Assembly (NCBI GenBank): GCA_049363815.1
Contig: JBMQEM010000097.1
Location: 1-64,000, forward strand
Direction of reading: 5' to 3'
DNA length: 64,000 bases
Origin: JADKIH01 sp049363815
Lineage (GTDB): Bacteria; Bacteroidota; Bacteroidia; AKYH767-A; 2013-40CM-41-45
Shown here piece after piece: positions 54,836 to 63,320 of the stretch (positions within the stretch are counted from its first letter, which is position 1; every line of letters begins with the position of its first letter). The position numbers were made by a program, and so were the translations under genes. Under the pieces are notes generated by a model, which had not been told where the DNA came from, searched no databases, and worked only from the letters and a program-made list of their open reading frames with translations.

Positions 54836-56065
54836 CTATTGATTGATTTTCTTATTTGACTGAGCCTGACTAACAGGAATTCTTTCGCCGTTATCATAAG
54901 CAACTATGAAAGCATCTTTTACCAGTTCCCTTGTTTTTGTACCAAATGCTTTTGCCTCTTCGTAAGAAGAAAAACTTCCGATAATATATTTCTTCCAGCC
55001 TTCATGATTGGTCAGTTCGACATTGTCTGTCACCTTATATTTTTTCTCGAAAAACTTTCCGTTTCTGGAAGGACTTTTTCGTGTAGCACAGATCTGTACT
55101 TTATAATAAACACCGGACTGTGGTGCAGGTAAATTCAGATCCATTGATCTATCTGCAGTAGCATTTCCGGAAGTGTTGTTTTCTTCAAGAACCTTAGCTG
55201 CCATCATTTGCCTTTCGTTTTCACTGCTGATCAATGCATCTATGATCGAATCGGGTGTGGCTTCATCTGCTATAACTTCTGCACTTCTCTCAGATTCTGT
55301 CTTGTTTTCATTGGTTCCATACACCAACATACCATTGATCTCAGGAGCAGTTTTCGATGATGATGAATGAACCAGGTATGAAATTGTAAACGATGATTCA
55401 ACAGGAAAGGTTGTCCATGAAAACACTGCTTTCTGTCCTTCAAAAGTGAAAGTAGAACCATGTGTTTCTATTGCAGATGCATTAAAGTTTATAGGAATAT
55501 CATCAATAAACTGCGCTCCGCTTGTTTCCTGATTTGGATGAATCGTTAACTCAACTCTGTATTCACCTTTATCCGGATTGACACTGATCAGTTTTCGTTC
55601 TACATCCGGTCTGTCCTGAACCGCACTTGCAGAATTACTTACCATAATTTCAATAGGGTCTAAGGCAAGTTTCTGAGTTTTTTCGTCCTGGATATAATAG
55701 AAAAGCCCGTTAACTACTTGTTTGCCGTCAATGTTGGCATCAACTTTTACCTTATAGGAAACTGTAAAGACTTCATCTGCAGGGAGGGAGATCCAGATAA
55801 ATTTAGCACTCTCTTCATCATTGATAAATTGTGCTTTTCTGGTTTCAACTGCTTCTGCTGAAAATCCTTTCGGGAGAAATTGTTGCAACCTTGCAAAGCC
55901 GGATTGATTTCCTTTATGAACAGTAAGTGTTACAGTGAATTCAGTTCCGGGCTTTACCTCTGAAGGAAATGTCTGTTCTACAAAGATCTTTGAATCAGGA
56001 GTGACAAAGATCGAAGCAATAAAGATCGATAATGCCGAGGCAAACAGGAGTACGATTTTAATCAT
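54836..56065 (-). CDS. Exported two-domain beta protein with SPOR-like C-terminus
   Basis: 409 aa. N-terminal signal or anchor (IVLLFASALSIFIASIFV). There are two related beta-sandwich domains: about 28-145 (FPSEVKPGTEFTVTLTVHKG, FIWISLPADEVFTVSYKV) and about 155-265 (FSWTTFPVESSFTISYLV). Both resemble DUF11/BatD-type folds. A Ser/Asn/Glu-rich linker follows, then a SPOR-like region (about 322-395; VYYKVQICATRKSP, KKYIIGSFSSYEEAKAFGTK). SPOR domains bind denuded peptidoglycan. Paired with the downstream barrel gene, it may link that barrel to the cell wall. I do not recognise a named family. Confidence 0.7.
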   Translation of the reverse strand: MIKIVLLFASALSIFIASIFVTPDSKIFVEQTFPSEVKPGTEFTVTLTVHKGNQSGFARLQQFLPKGFSAEAVETRKAQFINDEESAKFIWISLPADEVFTVSYKVKVDANIDGKQVVNGLFYYIQDEKTQKLALDPIEIMVSNSASAVQDRPDVERKLISVNPDKGEYRVELTIHPNQETSGAQFIDDIPINFNASAIETHGSTFTFEGQKAVFSWTTFPVESSFTISYLVHSSSSKTAPEINGMLVYGTNENKTESERSAEVIADEATPDSIIDALISSENERQMMAAKVLEENNTSGNATADRSMDLNLPAPQSGVYYKVQICATRKSPSRNGKFFEKKYKVTDNVELTNHEGWKKYIIGSFSSYEEAKAFGTKTRELVKDAFIVAYDNGERIPVSQAQSNKKINQ

Positions 56066-56170
56066 TGGGCTTGAATATTATTCAGGCCTCAAATTAGTTT
56101 AACAATTGAAACTTCTCCGAATGAAAATGATTCAGTTATCCAATGTCAAATGTTGATAACCACTCGCTTA

Positions 56171-56878
56171 TCAGAAGTTGGGTTTCAACAGGTATCTGCT
56201 GTAAAAGTCGTTGATGTGTTTCACCGCGTGGTCCGCGTCATCCGCTAGGAAGACGAGGTCGAGGTCTGCAGGATTGATCATTTTTTCCGCCACTAAAACG
56301 GTCTTGATCCAGTCAAAAAGTCCGGCCCAATATTCTTTTCCGGCCAAAACGATTGGAAACTTTCCGATTTTTTTAGTCTGAATTAACGTTAAGGCTTCAA
56401 ATAATTCGTCCATTGTTCCAAATCCTCCCGGTAATACGACAAAGCCCTGTGCATACTTAATGAACATTAGTTTTCGCACAAAAAAGTAATCGAAGGTGAT
56501 CAGCTTATCAGGGTCTATATATGGATTAGAGCTTTGCTCAAAAGGCAACTCAATATTCAAACCGACTGATTTACCACCAGCCGTTTTTGCTCCTTTGTTT
56601 GCAGCTTCCATAATGCCCGGACCGCCGCCGGTTATAATTCCATAACCTTCTTTGGTCAGTTTATAAGCGATCTCTTCTGCAAGGTGATAGAAGTGGTGAT
56701 CAGGACTTGTTCTTGCTGAACCGAATATCGAAACACAGGGTCCGATCTTACTTAGTTTTTCAAAACCATCTACAAATTCAGACATGATCTTGAAGATCTG
56801 CCATGTATCGTGAGCTTTAATTTCCTGCCAGTCTTTATCCGAAAACGCACGTCGGATCTTTAATTCATCGTAATTCAT
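56171..56878 (-). CDS. LOG-family phosphoribohydrolase-like protein
   Basis: 235 aa, TIGR00730-type Rossmann protein. Key motifs are FGSARTSPD (52-60), ITGGGPGIMEAANKGA (82-97), Arg135-Lys136 (FVRKLMF) and LPGGFGTMDELFE (149-161). The latter matches the PGGxGTxxE signature of LOG enzymes, which cleave ribose 5-phosphate from cytokinin nucleotides or AMP-like compounds. Old annotations call these lysine decarboxylases, which the motif does not support. Substrate in bacteria is mostly unknown (PpnN-like nucleotide turnover is one option). It lies between two repeat-bearing gaps. Confidence 0.88.
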   Translation of the reverse strand: MNYDELKIRRAFSDKDWQEIKAHDTWQIFKIMSEFVDGFEKLSKIGPCVSIFGSARTSPDHHFYHLAEEIAYKLTKEGYGIITGGGPGIMEAANKGAKTAGGKSVGLNIELPFEQSSNPYIDPDKLITFDYFFVRKLMFIKYAQGFVVLPGGFGTMDELFEALTLIQTKKIGKFPIVLAGKEYWAGLFDWIKTVLVAEKMINPADLDLVFLADDADHAVKHINDFYSRYLLKPNF

Positions 56879-56910
56879 TGAGGTGTTTTTATATATTTTA
56901 ATCGGCTATC

Positions 56911-56975
56911 ACCTTTGACCTTTTACCCTTGACCAATTTATAATCTGTAAATTGGTCAAGGGTAAAAGGTGAAGG
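56911..56975. repeat. Hairpin of 7-bp ACCTTTG words
   Basis: Left words ACCTTTG, ACCTTTT, ACCCTTG, ACCAATT. The right arm is the complement. A perfect 22-bp stem (56919-56940 with 56948-56969) has loop TAATCTG. Between the LOG gene and uvrA. Confidence 0.9.
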
Positions 56976-56983
56976 TTCGCGAA

Positions 56984-57015
56984 GTTGGGGCGCAGTCTGC
57001 AGACAATGCCCCAAC
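56984..57015. repeat. Second copy of the CTGCAG-centred palindrome
   Basis: The half-site GTTGGGGCGCAGTCTG differs from the 53366 palindrome by two T-to-C changes. The other half has three mismatches. It lies 9 bp past the uvrA stop, next to the 56911 hairpin. Confidence 0.8.
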
Positions 57016-57024
57016 ATTGAAGCC

Positions 57025-59895
57025 TTAGTTTAACGCAGCCTTCTTTCTAAGGTTGCCTGTTTTTTGAGTAATTGAAAGCTCGGTTTTAAGGAATTCTGCC
57101 GTAATACTGTCCTTATTATTAATGATCTGCCTTGGTGTCCCTTCGCAGACAATTGTGCCTCCACGCATACCGCCTTCAGGGCCAAGGTCGAAAATGTAAT
57201 CGGATGCTTTGATCATATCCATATTATGTTCAATGACCATAACTGTATTTCCTTTATCCACCAGACGGTTCAGAACATCAAGTAAAATTCTCACGTCCTC
57301 AAAATGCAAGCCGGTTGTAGGCTCATCGAGTATGTAAAAAGTATTTCCCGTATCCCGTTTGGATAGTTCTGATGCCAGTTTCACCCGTTGTGCTTCACCA
57401 CCACTTAGTGTCGTGCTTTGTTGTCCAAGTGTCACATAGCCTAAACCAACTTCTGCAAGAGTTTTTATTTTCTGTAAGATATGCGGCATGTTGTTGAAAA
57501 AGTTTACAGCTTCTTCTATACTCATATCAAGAATATCACTGATTGATTTTCCCCTGTACCTTATTTCGAGCGTTTCACGATTATATCTTTTGCCCCGACA
57601 GGTCTCGCATTCTACATAGACATCCGGAAGAAAATTCATTTCTATTACTCTCATTCCACCACCCTGACAGGTTTCACATCGTCCGCCTTTTACATTGAAA
57701 GAGAATCGTCCCGGTTGATATCCGCGGATCGCTGCTTCAGGTAATTGCGCAAACAAATTTCTGATGTCTGTAAATACACCGGTATAGGTTGCAGGATTTG
57801 ATCGCGGAGTTCTTCCAATTGGTGACTGGTCGATCTCAATCACTTTGTCGACGTGTTGTAATCCTTTTATTGATTTGTATGGAAGAGGCTTCTGAACTGA
57901 ATTGTAAAAATGCTGATTCAGGATCGGGTAAAGCGTTTCATTGATCAATGATGATTTACCGCTTCCTGAAACTCCTGTAACACAAATTAATTTTCCAAGA
58001 TGAATTTTTATACTTACATTTTTCAGGTTGTGACCGGTGGCATCTTTAAGCTCAATATATTTGCCATTTCCATCTCTGTATTTTAATGGAGCAAAAATAA
58101 ATTTACGTTCACTCAGGTAATCAGTCGTCAGACCGGGCTGCTTCATGATCTCTTCCGGAGTTCCCTGTGCCACTATATTTCCTCCATGTACTCCTGCACC
58201 CGGACCCAGATCGATCACATAATCTGCAGCAAGTATGGTTTCTTTATCATGCTCAACAACGATCACTGTATTGCCTGCATCCCGTAATTCCTGTAATGAT
58301 TTTATCAAACGGACATTATCTCTTTGATGCAAACCTATGCTCGGTTCATCAAGAATATATAACACACCGACCAGTTGTGATCCGATCTGTGTAGCTAAAC
58401 GGATCCGCTGTGTTTCACCACCGCTTAAAGTTTTTGAACTTCTGTTGAGTGTAAGATAATCCAGTCCGACATCAAGTAAAAACTTTATCCGTTTGCGGAT
58501 CTCCTTGATCACTTCTGTCCCGATCTTTTTTTGCTTTGCAGAAAGTTTGTCTTCCAGCTTTGAAAACCAGTCGCCCAGGATCTGTATATCCGTATTTGCA
58601 AGCTCAGAAATATTCTTATTGTTGATCTTGAAATAAAGAGCTTCTTTTTTCAGCCGGTCTCCATTGCATTCCGGACAGGTCACATGTTGCATGAAACCCT
58701 GGATCCATCTTTTCATGGAAGGAGAAGCCGATTCATTTTCCTGATTGACGATGAAGTTGACAATTCCTTCGTAAGTCGAAGGCTGATGATAAGCACTTCC
58801 CGACTGGTCAGAAGCGACATTTAAAACATCATCTGAACCATAAAGAATAATATTGAGTGACTCTTCTGGAATTTCATCAAGTGGTGTAGACAAGTTGAAC
58901 TGATACTTTCTTCCCAATGCCATGAGTTGTTTGAAGATCCAGTTGTCCTTCTGCGGCCCAAGTGGAATGATTCCTCCGGCCTTGATGGATTTTTTGAAAT
59001 CAGGAATTATACTTTTAATGTCAACTTCTGTAATTGTTCCAAGTCCGTTGCACCTTTTGCATGCACCATATGGTGAATTGAATGAAAAGGTATTTGGCTG
59101 GGGTTCATCATACGATATTCCGGATGTAGGACACATCAGGTGTCGACTGTAATAATTTTCTTTTTCCTTTCCATTCTCAATGATCATGATCGATCCCTTG
59201 CCTAATTTCATTGCAAGGGTGAGTGATTCATTCAGGCGTTGTTGTATTCCCGGCCCGATCTCAAGTCTGTCGATCAGTAATTCAATGTCATGGGTCTTAT
59301 ATCTGTCTAATTGTAATCCTTTTTTCAATTCAACCAGGTTTCCATCATTGCGAACCCGTAAATATCCTTGTTGTGATAATTGCTCAAACAATTCCCGGTA
59401 ATGACCTTTTCTTGCTTTAACCAAAGGTGCAAGCAACATGACCTTCTTGCCATTGAATTTCTGTATGATAAGCTCAATGATCTGTTCGTCGCTTAGCTTG
59501 ATCATCTTTTCACCGGTCGTGTAAGAATAGGCTTCAGATGCTCTGGCAAAAAGCAATCTCATGAAATCATAGATCTCTGTAATGGTTCCTACAGTGGACC
59601 GCGGATTCAGATTGGTTGTCTTCTGTTCAATCGAAATGACAGGGGAGAGGCCATTGATCTTGTCAACTTCCGGCCTTTCCATATTACCTAAAAACTGTCG
59701 GGCGTATGCTGAGAAACTTTCAAGGTATCGACGTTGTCCTTCTGCATAGATCGTATCAAAGGCTAGTGAAGATTTTCCACTACCGCTCAAACCGGTAATT
59801 ACGACCAGTTGATTTCGTGGAAAAGTAAGATCAATGTTTTTTAAATTATGTACCCTCGCCCCGTAAATTTCCAGCAACTCTGTTTCTTCCGACAT
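57025..59895 (-). CDS. uvrA: Excinuclease ABC subunit A
   Basis: Damage-recognition ATPase of nucleotide excision repair. 956 aa, close to the usual length. The two ABC modules have Walker A ITGLSGSGKSSLAF (34-47) and VTGVSGSGKSSLI (about 645). The signatures are LSGGETQRIRLA and LSGGEAQRVKLA, and the Walker B segments are LYILDEPSIGLH and FYILDEPTTGLH. The C-terminal zinc module (CETCQGGG ... CETCRGKR) is intact. The first zinc site is altered: CPTS at 255-258 pairs with CKRC at 279-282, so one of four cysteines is Ser. From memory this also occurs in related Bacteroidota. It follows the repeat-rich gap and is divergent from porQ. Confidence 0.97.
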   Translation of the reverse strand: MSEETELLEIYGARVHNLKNIDLTFPRNQLVVITGLSGSGKSSLAFDTIYAEGQRRYLESFSAYARQFLGNMERPEVDKINGLSPVISIEQKTTNLNPRSTVGTITEIYDFMRLLFARASEAYSYTTGEKMIKLSDEQIIELIIQKFNGKKVMLLAPLVKARKGHYRELFEQLSQQGYLRVRNDGNLVELKKGLQLDRYKTHDIELLIDRLEIGPGIQQRLNESLTLAMKLGKGSIMIIENGKEKENYYSRHLMCPTSGISYDEPQPNTFSFNSPYGACKRCNGLGTITEVDIKSIIPDFKKSIKAGGIIPLGPQKDNWIFKQLMALGRKYQFNLSTPLDEIPEESLNIILYGSDDVLNVASDQSGSAYHQPSTYEGIVNFIVNQENESASPSMKRWIQGFMQHVTCPECNGDRLKKEALYFKINNKNISELANTDIQILGDWFSKLEDKLSAKQKKIGTEVIKEIRKRIKFLLDVGLDYLTLNRSSKTLSGGETQRIRLATQIGSQLVGVLYILDEPSIGLHQRDNVRLIKSLQELRDAGNTVIVVEHDKETILAADYVIDLGPGAGVHGGNIVAQGTPEEIMKQPGLTTDYLSERKFIFAPLKYRDGNGKYIELKDATGHNLKNVSIKIHLGKLICVTGVSGSGKSSLINETLYPILNQHFYNSVQKPLPYKSIKGLQHVDKVIEIDQSPIGRTPRSNPATYTGVFTDIRNLFAQLPEAAIRGYQPGRFSFNVKGGRCETCQGGGMRVIEMNFLPDVYVECETCRGKRYNRETLEIRYRGKSISDILDMSIEEAVNFFNNMPHILQKIKTLAEVGLGYVTLGQQSTTLSGGEAQRVKLASELSKRDTGNTFYILDEPTTGLHFEDVRILLDVLNRLVDKGNTVMVIEHNMDMIKASDYIFDLGPEGGMRGGTIVCEGTPRQIINNKDSITAEFLKTELSITQKTGNLRKKAALN

Positions 59896-59921
59896 TTTTT
59901 CTGAATCGATTTTTGAACTTG

Positions 59922-59929
59922 CGAAGGTA
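59922..59929 (-). promoter_or_regulatory. -7 box for uvrA
   Basis: Minus strand TACCTTCG, one mismatch from TAnnTTTG, about 27 bp upstream of the uvrA ATG. No LexA-like box recognised. Confidence 0.35.
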
Positions 59930-59961
59930 AGGAAATTTGTTCTAATTGTTTATTGGATTCA

Positions 59962-60022
59962 GGGTGTTTAAAGTGTATTAGGTGTTGTGTAGTATCATTA
60001 ACTATTACAACACTTTAAACCC
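59962..60022. repeat. Imperfect palindrome of about 9-bp GTGTTTAAA words
   Basis: The left side GGGTGTTTAAAGTGT carries on as ATTAGGTGTTGT. The right side is ACAACACTTTAAACCC. The left arm contains extra word copies, so pairing is interrupted. Between the uvrA and porQ starts. Confidence 0.7.
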
Positions 60023-60115
60023 GACAATCGCATAAAACCAGTTAAACAATAATCTCCCATCAAAATAAAATCCCAATTTCTTCGTTCCCACAAATATTCC
60101 TTTCTTTGCATCTAT

Positions 60116-61168
60116 ATGAAATTTAGAAAACTACTAACCGCAGCTTTCATTCTGGCTGTAAATCATTTCAGTTTTTCCCAGTCCGGTGGGGCTATTGGCG
60201 GTAATTATGTTTATCAATACCTGAACATTCCTTCCTCTGCAAGGGTAGCTTCTCTTGGAGGTACTTATATTACAGTAAAAGATGATGATATCAACGTAGG
60301 AATGCAGGCTGCCTCTTTGTTGAATTCTGAGATGAACAAAGCTCTTACCTTTAGCGGAGTGTCGTATGCTGACGGAATAAAATTTGGCAATGTCGCTTTT
60401 GCAAAACACTTTGATAAACTGGGAACGTTTCTGGCATCGATGAATTACGCCGGGTATGGACAGTTCATGGAAACAGATGAGTTTGGTAACATCACTGGAA
60501 CTTTTAAAGCGTCTGATTATGCATTGACATTTGGTTATGGCCGGGAACTCAATAAATTTTTCAGCTACGGTGCTGCCTTGAAGTTTCTATATTCCGATTA
60601 CTACATTACTAATTCATTTGGAATTGCTGCAGATCTCTCTGCGACATTCTGTGATACGACCAGAAAAATTACGGCTACGATTCAATTCAGAAACATTGGA
60701 AGTCAACTGAAGAATTATGTCGATGGAGCCAATGAACCATTACCAGCAGAAGCTTTGATAGGAATTTCTAAACGTCTTGCTCATACACCACTTCGATTCA
60801 GTCTTACCTACAGGCATCTTGAAAAATTTGATCTATCTTATGAAGACCCTCTTGATCTGGGTGATGTGGATCCGGTGACCGGTGAAGCACAGGTTAAAAC
60901 CATTGACTTCTGGAATAAACTTTCACGTCATTTTATTTTCGGAGCGGAAATTCTGATCACGAAAAATTTCCATATCAATGGCGGTTATAATTTTCAAAGA
61001 AGAAAAGAGTTGCAGGTTTCCAGCCGGCCCGGACTTACAGGATTTTCTTTTGGTGTAAGCATGAAGATCAGCAAATTCATTATCAGTTATGGAAGGGCCA
61101 GTTATCATCTTGCAGGTGGAGCGGATCATTTTTCGATCACAACGAACCTCGCGGAATTTGTGAAATAA
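60116..61168 (+). CDS. porQ: Type IX secretion system protein PorQ
   Basis: 350 aa, signal peptide MKFRKLLTAAFILAVNHFSFSQ, then a PorV/PorQ-type beta-barrel starting YQYLNIPSSARVASLGGTYI (the SAR-ALGG-type motif) and ending GADHFSITTNLAEF. PorQ is part of the attachment complex at the outer membrane that handles T9SS cargo with C-terminal domains, several of which are encoded in this window. The gene immediately precedes cmk, an arrangement I recall from many Bacteroidota, which strengthens the call over a generic barrel. A TTTCTTTG box just upstream of the ATG may be a weak -7 element. Confidence 0.88.
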   Translation: MKFRKLLTAAFILAVNHFSFSQSGGAIGGNYVYQYLNIPSSARVASLGGTYITVKDDDINVGMQAASLLNSEMNKALTFSGVSYADGIKFGNVAFAKHFDKLGTFLASMNYAGYGQFMETDEFGNITGTFKASDYALTFGYGRELNKFFSYGAALKFLYSDYYITNSFGIAADLSATFCDTTRKITATIQFRNIGSQLKNYVDGANEPLPAEALIGISKRLAHTPLRFSLTYRHLEKFDLSYEDPLDLGDVDPVTGEAQVKTIDFWNKLSRHFIFGAEILITKNFHINGGYNFQRRKELQVSSRPGLTGFSFGVSMKISKFIISYGRASYHLAGGADHFSITTNLAEFVK

Positions 61169-61378
61169 TTCAAAAGTTAAAAGTCAATTTGCAGATTTCT
61201 TGAAAGTGATCTGTGAAAATACTCATAAAGGAATTTAATTCTGCATGTTTCTGTAATTGTAAAATATAACTCACCATTGTTATCCTCTTTTTGCTAAAAA
61301 AAACGATTAGAATCCCAAAAAGTCGCTAATTTTTTCTTTCTTTGCCAAGTGGCAACAATTCTCCATCCATCTAAAACT

Positions 61379-62098
61379 ATGAACCTTTCGCCAGGACCGA
61401 TTGCGGGGAAAATTATTATCGCAATTGATGGTTATTCTTCATGTGGAAAAAGCACCATGGCTAAAGCAATAGCTAAAAAGATGGGGTATCGTTATATTGA
61501 TTCTGGAGCAATGTACAGGGCAGTGACTTTGTTCGTGCAGCAGCATGGATTAAGTCTGGAAGACCTGCAAAGCATGAGTGATGCTCAACTGGAAGCAATG
61601 CTTGATCACATTCATGTTACTTTTCATATCAACCCTGAAAATGGACTTTCAGAAGTTTACCTTAATGAGATCAATGTAGAAAAGAAGATCCGTGACCTGA
61701 AAGTCTCTGATTGGGTGAGTCCTGTCAGCGCTATTCCTGCGATCCGGCACCGGATGGTGGCCTTACAACAAGGTTATGGCAAGCAAAAGGCAATCGTAAT
61801 GGATGGACGGGATATTGGTACAAAAGTTTTTCCTGATGCTGAATTGAAAATTTTTATGACTGCAAAAAAAGAAGTCCGTGCAAAACGTCGCTTCGATGAA
61901 TTAAACCAAAAAGGTTTTATGGTCACGATGGATGAAGTGTTAAAAAACATCGAAGACCGCGATCACACAGATACTCACCGAGCTGAAAGCCCTTTGAGAA
62001 GAGCCGATGATGCTATTATTCTCGACAACTCTGATCTTTCAGAGCAGGAACAGTTTGATTTTGCTATGAAACTGGTTAATGAGATATGTAATAAGTGA
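61379..62098 (+). CDS. cmk: Cytidylate kinase
   Basis: 239 aa from ATG 61379; a GTG at 61349 would add ten residues without family similarity. Phosphorylates CMP and dCMP to the diphosphates. The P-loop is DGYSSCGKST (17-26), followed by YIDSGAMYRAVTL, which binds CMP, and MDGRDIGTKVFPDAELKIFM. The lid region REVRAKRR-like (KKEVRAKRRFDELNQKG) and DRDHTDTHRAESPLRRADDA complete the family pattern. A TTTCTTTG box at 61337 may be its -7 promoter element. Upstream is porQ, downstream ispH and rpsA. Confidence 0.96.
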   Translation: MNLSPGPIAGKIIIAIDGYSSCGKSTMAKAIAKKMGYRYIDSGAMYRAVTLFVQQHGLSLEDLQSMSDAQLEAMLDHIHVTFHINPENGLSEVYLNEINVEKKIRDLKVSDWVSPVSAIPAIRHRMVALQQGYGKQKAIVMDGRDIGTKVFPDAELKIFMTAKKEVRAKRRFDELNQKGFMVTMDEVLKNIEDRDHTDTHRAESPLRRADDAIILDNSDLSEQEQFDFAMKLVNEICNK

Positions 62099-62103
62099 AA
62101 TTA

Positions 62104-62182
62104 AGTGAAAAGTGAAAAGTGAAAAGTGAAAAGGGGCGAGGACCTTTGATTGTGTCATCACTTTTCGTTTTTCACTTTTTTT
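62104..62182. repeat. 7-bp AGTGAAA tandem array with inverted arm
   Basis: Four exact AGTGAAA words (62104-62131). After 30 bp comes the inverted version TCACTTT, TCGTTTT, TCACTTT. It lies between cmk and the ispH promoter. Confidence 0.9.
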
Positions 62183-62184
62183 CA

Positions 62185-62192
62185 TACTTTTG
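62185..62192 (+). promoter_or_regulatory. -7 box for ispH
   Basis: TACTTTTG matches TAnnTTTG and ends 8 bp before the ATG, so the leader would be very short. This also rules out the longer frame that opens at 62150. Confidence 0.45.
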
Positions 62193-62200
62193 CAGTAATA

Positions 62201-63091
62201 ATGAAAGTCACCATCGACACCTTTTCCGGTTTTTGTTTTGGAGTTGTTTATGCAATTCAAAAAGCTGAGGAAGAGTTAGCAAAATCAGGTTCTTTGTATT
62301 GTTTGGGCGATATTGTTCACAACAATATGGAGGTGGAAAGACTTGGGAAAAAAGGTCTGAAAGTGATCAATCATGATGACCTTAAGAGTCTTCATGATTG
62401 CAAAGTCCTGATCCGTGCCCATGGTGAACCACCTGAAACTTACCAGACAGCTCTTCAAAATAACATCGAATTGATAGATGCCTCTTGTCCTGTTGTTCTC
62501 AAACTACAACACCGGGTAAGAGTAAGCTATGATGATGTGCTGGAAAATGACGGGCAGATCGTTATCTATGGAGAGATCGGACACGCTGAAGTGAATGGTC
62601 TCGTCGGTCAAACCAATGGAAATGCTATCATTGTCAGATCAGAAGATGATATCCACCTGATCGATTTTTCTAAACCCGTCACGCTTTTCTCTCAGACAAC
62701 GAAGAGTAGTGCCGGTTTTTCAAAAATGAAAAAACTTATTGAGGAGTTATCTGAAAAGGCTGTACAGAAAGAAATTTCAGAAGAATACATGGTTTCTAAT
62801 GATACCATTTGTCGTCAGGTTTCCAACCGTGAACCGCAGTTGCGTAAATTTTCACATGAACATGATGTAATTCTTTTTGTCAGCGGAAAGAAAAGCTCCA
62901 ATGGAAAAGCCTTGTTTGAAGTCTGTAAATCTGAAAATCCAAATACCTATTTTATTTCTTCAGATGAAGAACTGGACTTTAACTGGCTAAAAGGCATAAA
63001 TAAAGTCGGCATCTGCGGAGCGACGTCAACACCGATGTGGTTGATGGAGAAAGTGGCAGAAAAGATTGAACTGGTTGCTCCTGAACTTTAA
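62201..63091 (+). CDS. ispH: 4-hydroxy-3-methylbut-2-enyl diphosphate reductase
   Basis: Last step of the MEP isoprenoid pathway, reducing HMBPP to IPP and DMAPP with an iron-sulphur cluster. 296 aa from ATG 62201. The three cluster cysteines are Cys12 (SGFCFGV), Cys96 (DASCPVV) and Cys204 (NDTICRQVSNR). HGEPPE (74-79) and the late CGATSTPMWL segment are family motifs. GFCFGV is followed by VYAIQKAE, a slight variant of the usual RAI. Sits between cmk and rpsA. Confidence 0.95.
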   Translation: MKVTIDTFSGFCFGVVYAIQKAEEELAKSGSLYCLGDIVHNNMEVERLGKKGLKVINHDDLKSLHDCKVLIRAHGEPPETYQTALQNNIELIDASCPVVLKLQHRVRVSYDDVLENDGQIVIYGEIGHAEVNGLVGQTNGNAIIVRSEDDIHLIDFSKPVTLFSQTTKSSAGFSKMKKLIEELSEKAVQKEISEEYMVSNDTICRQVSNREPQLRKFSHEHDVILFVSGKKSSNGKALFEVCKSENPNTYFISSDEELDFNWLKGINKVGICGATSTPMWLMEKVAEKIELVAPEL

Positions 63092-63212
63092 GAAGAAAAC
63101 TCAAATATTGAAAGGATTAAAAATTCTCTTTTTAATCGATTTTAAAGGTTTTTCAATTATAACTCTAGAATTCCAGAATTCATCCCAAATAAATTCATAA
63201 TTTCAAGCTAAT

Positions 63213-63246
63213 GCCGTTAAAAAGATTCTCTTACGGGCTTTTTTCG
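63213..63246 (+). terminator. Possible terminator after ispH
   Basis: GCCGTTAA and TTACGGGC can pair with bulges, followed by a run of T. Weak stem, about 120 nt past the ispH stop. Confidence 0.3.
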
Positions 63247-63261
63247 TTTGAATCTTTTTGA

Positions 63262-63269
63262 TACATTTG
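63262..63269 (+). promoter_or_regulatory. -7 box for rpsA
   Basis: TACATTTG matches TAnnTTTG, with a leader of about 45 nt before rpsA. TTTG motifs occur at 63247 and 63257 but closer than usual. Confidence 0.5.
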
Positions 63270-63320
63270 CGTCCCTATAAAAAAGAACCGAAATCAAACC
63301 CTTATAACATTAAAATTTAA

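Noticed and set aside
62150..62200. Extension of IspH upstream of MKVTIDTFSG
   Set aside because: Encoded by the AGTGAAA-type repeat arm and the -7 box. Family members start at the ATG used here.
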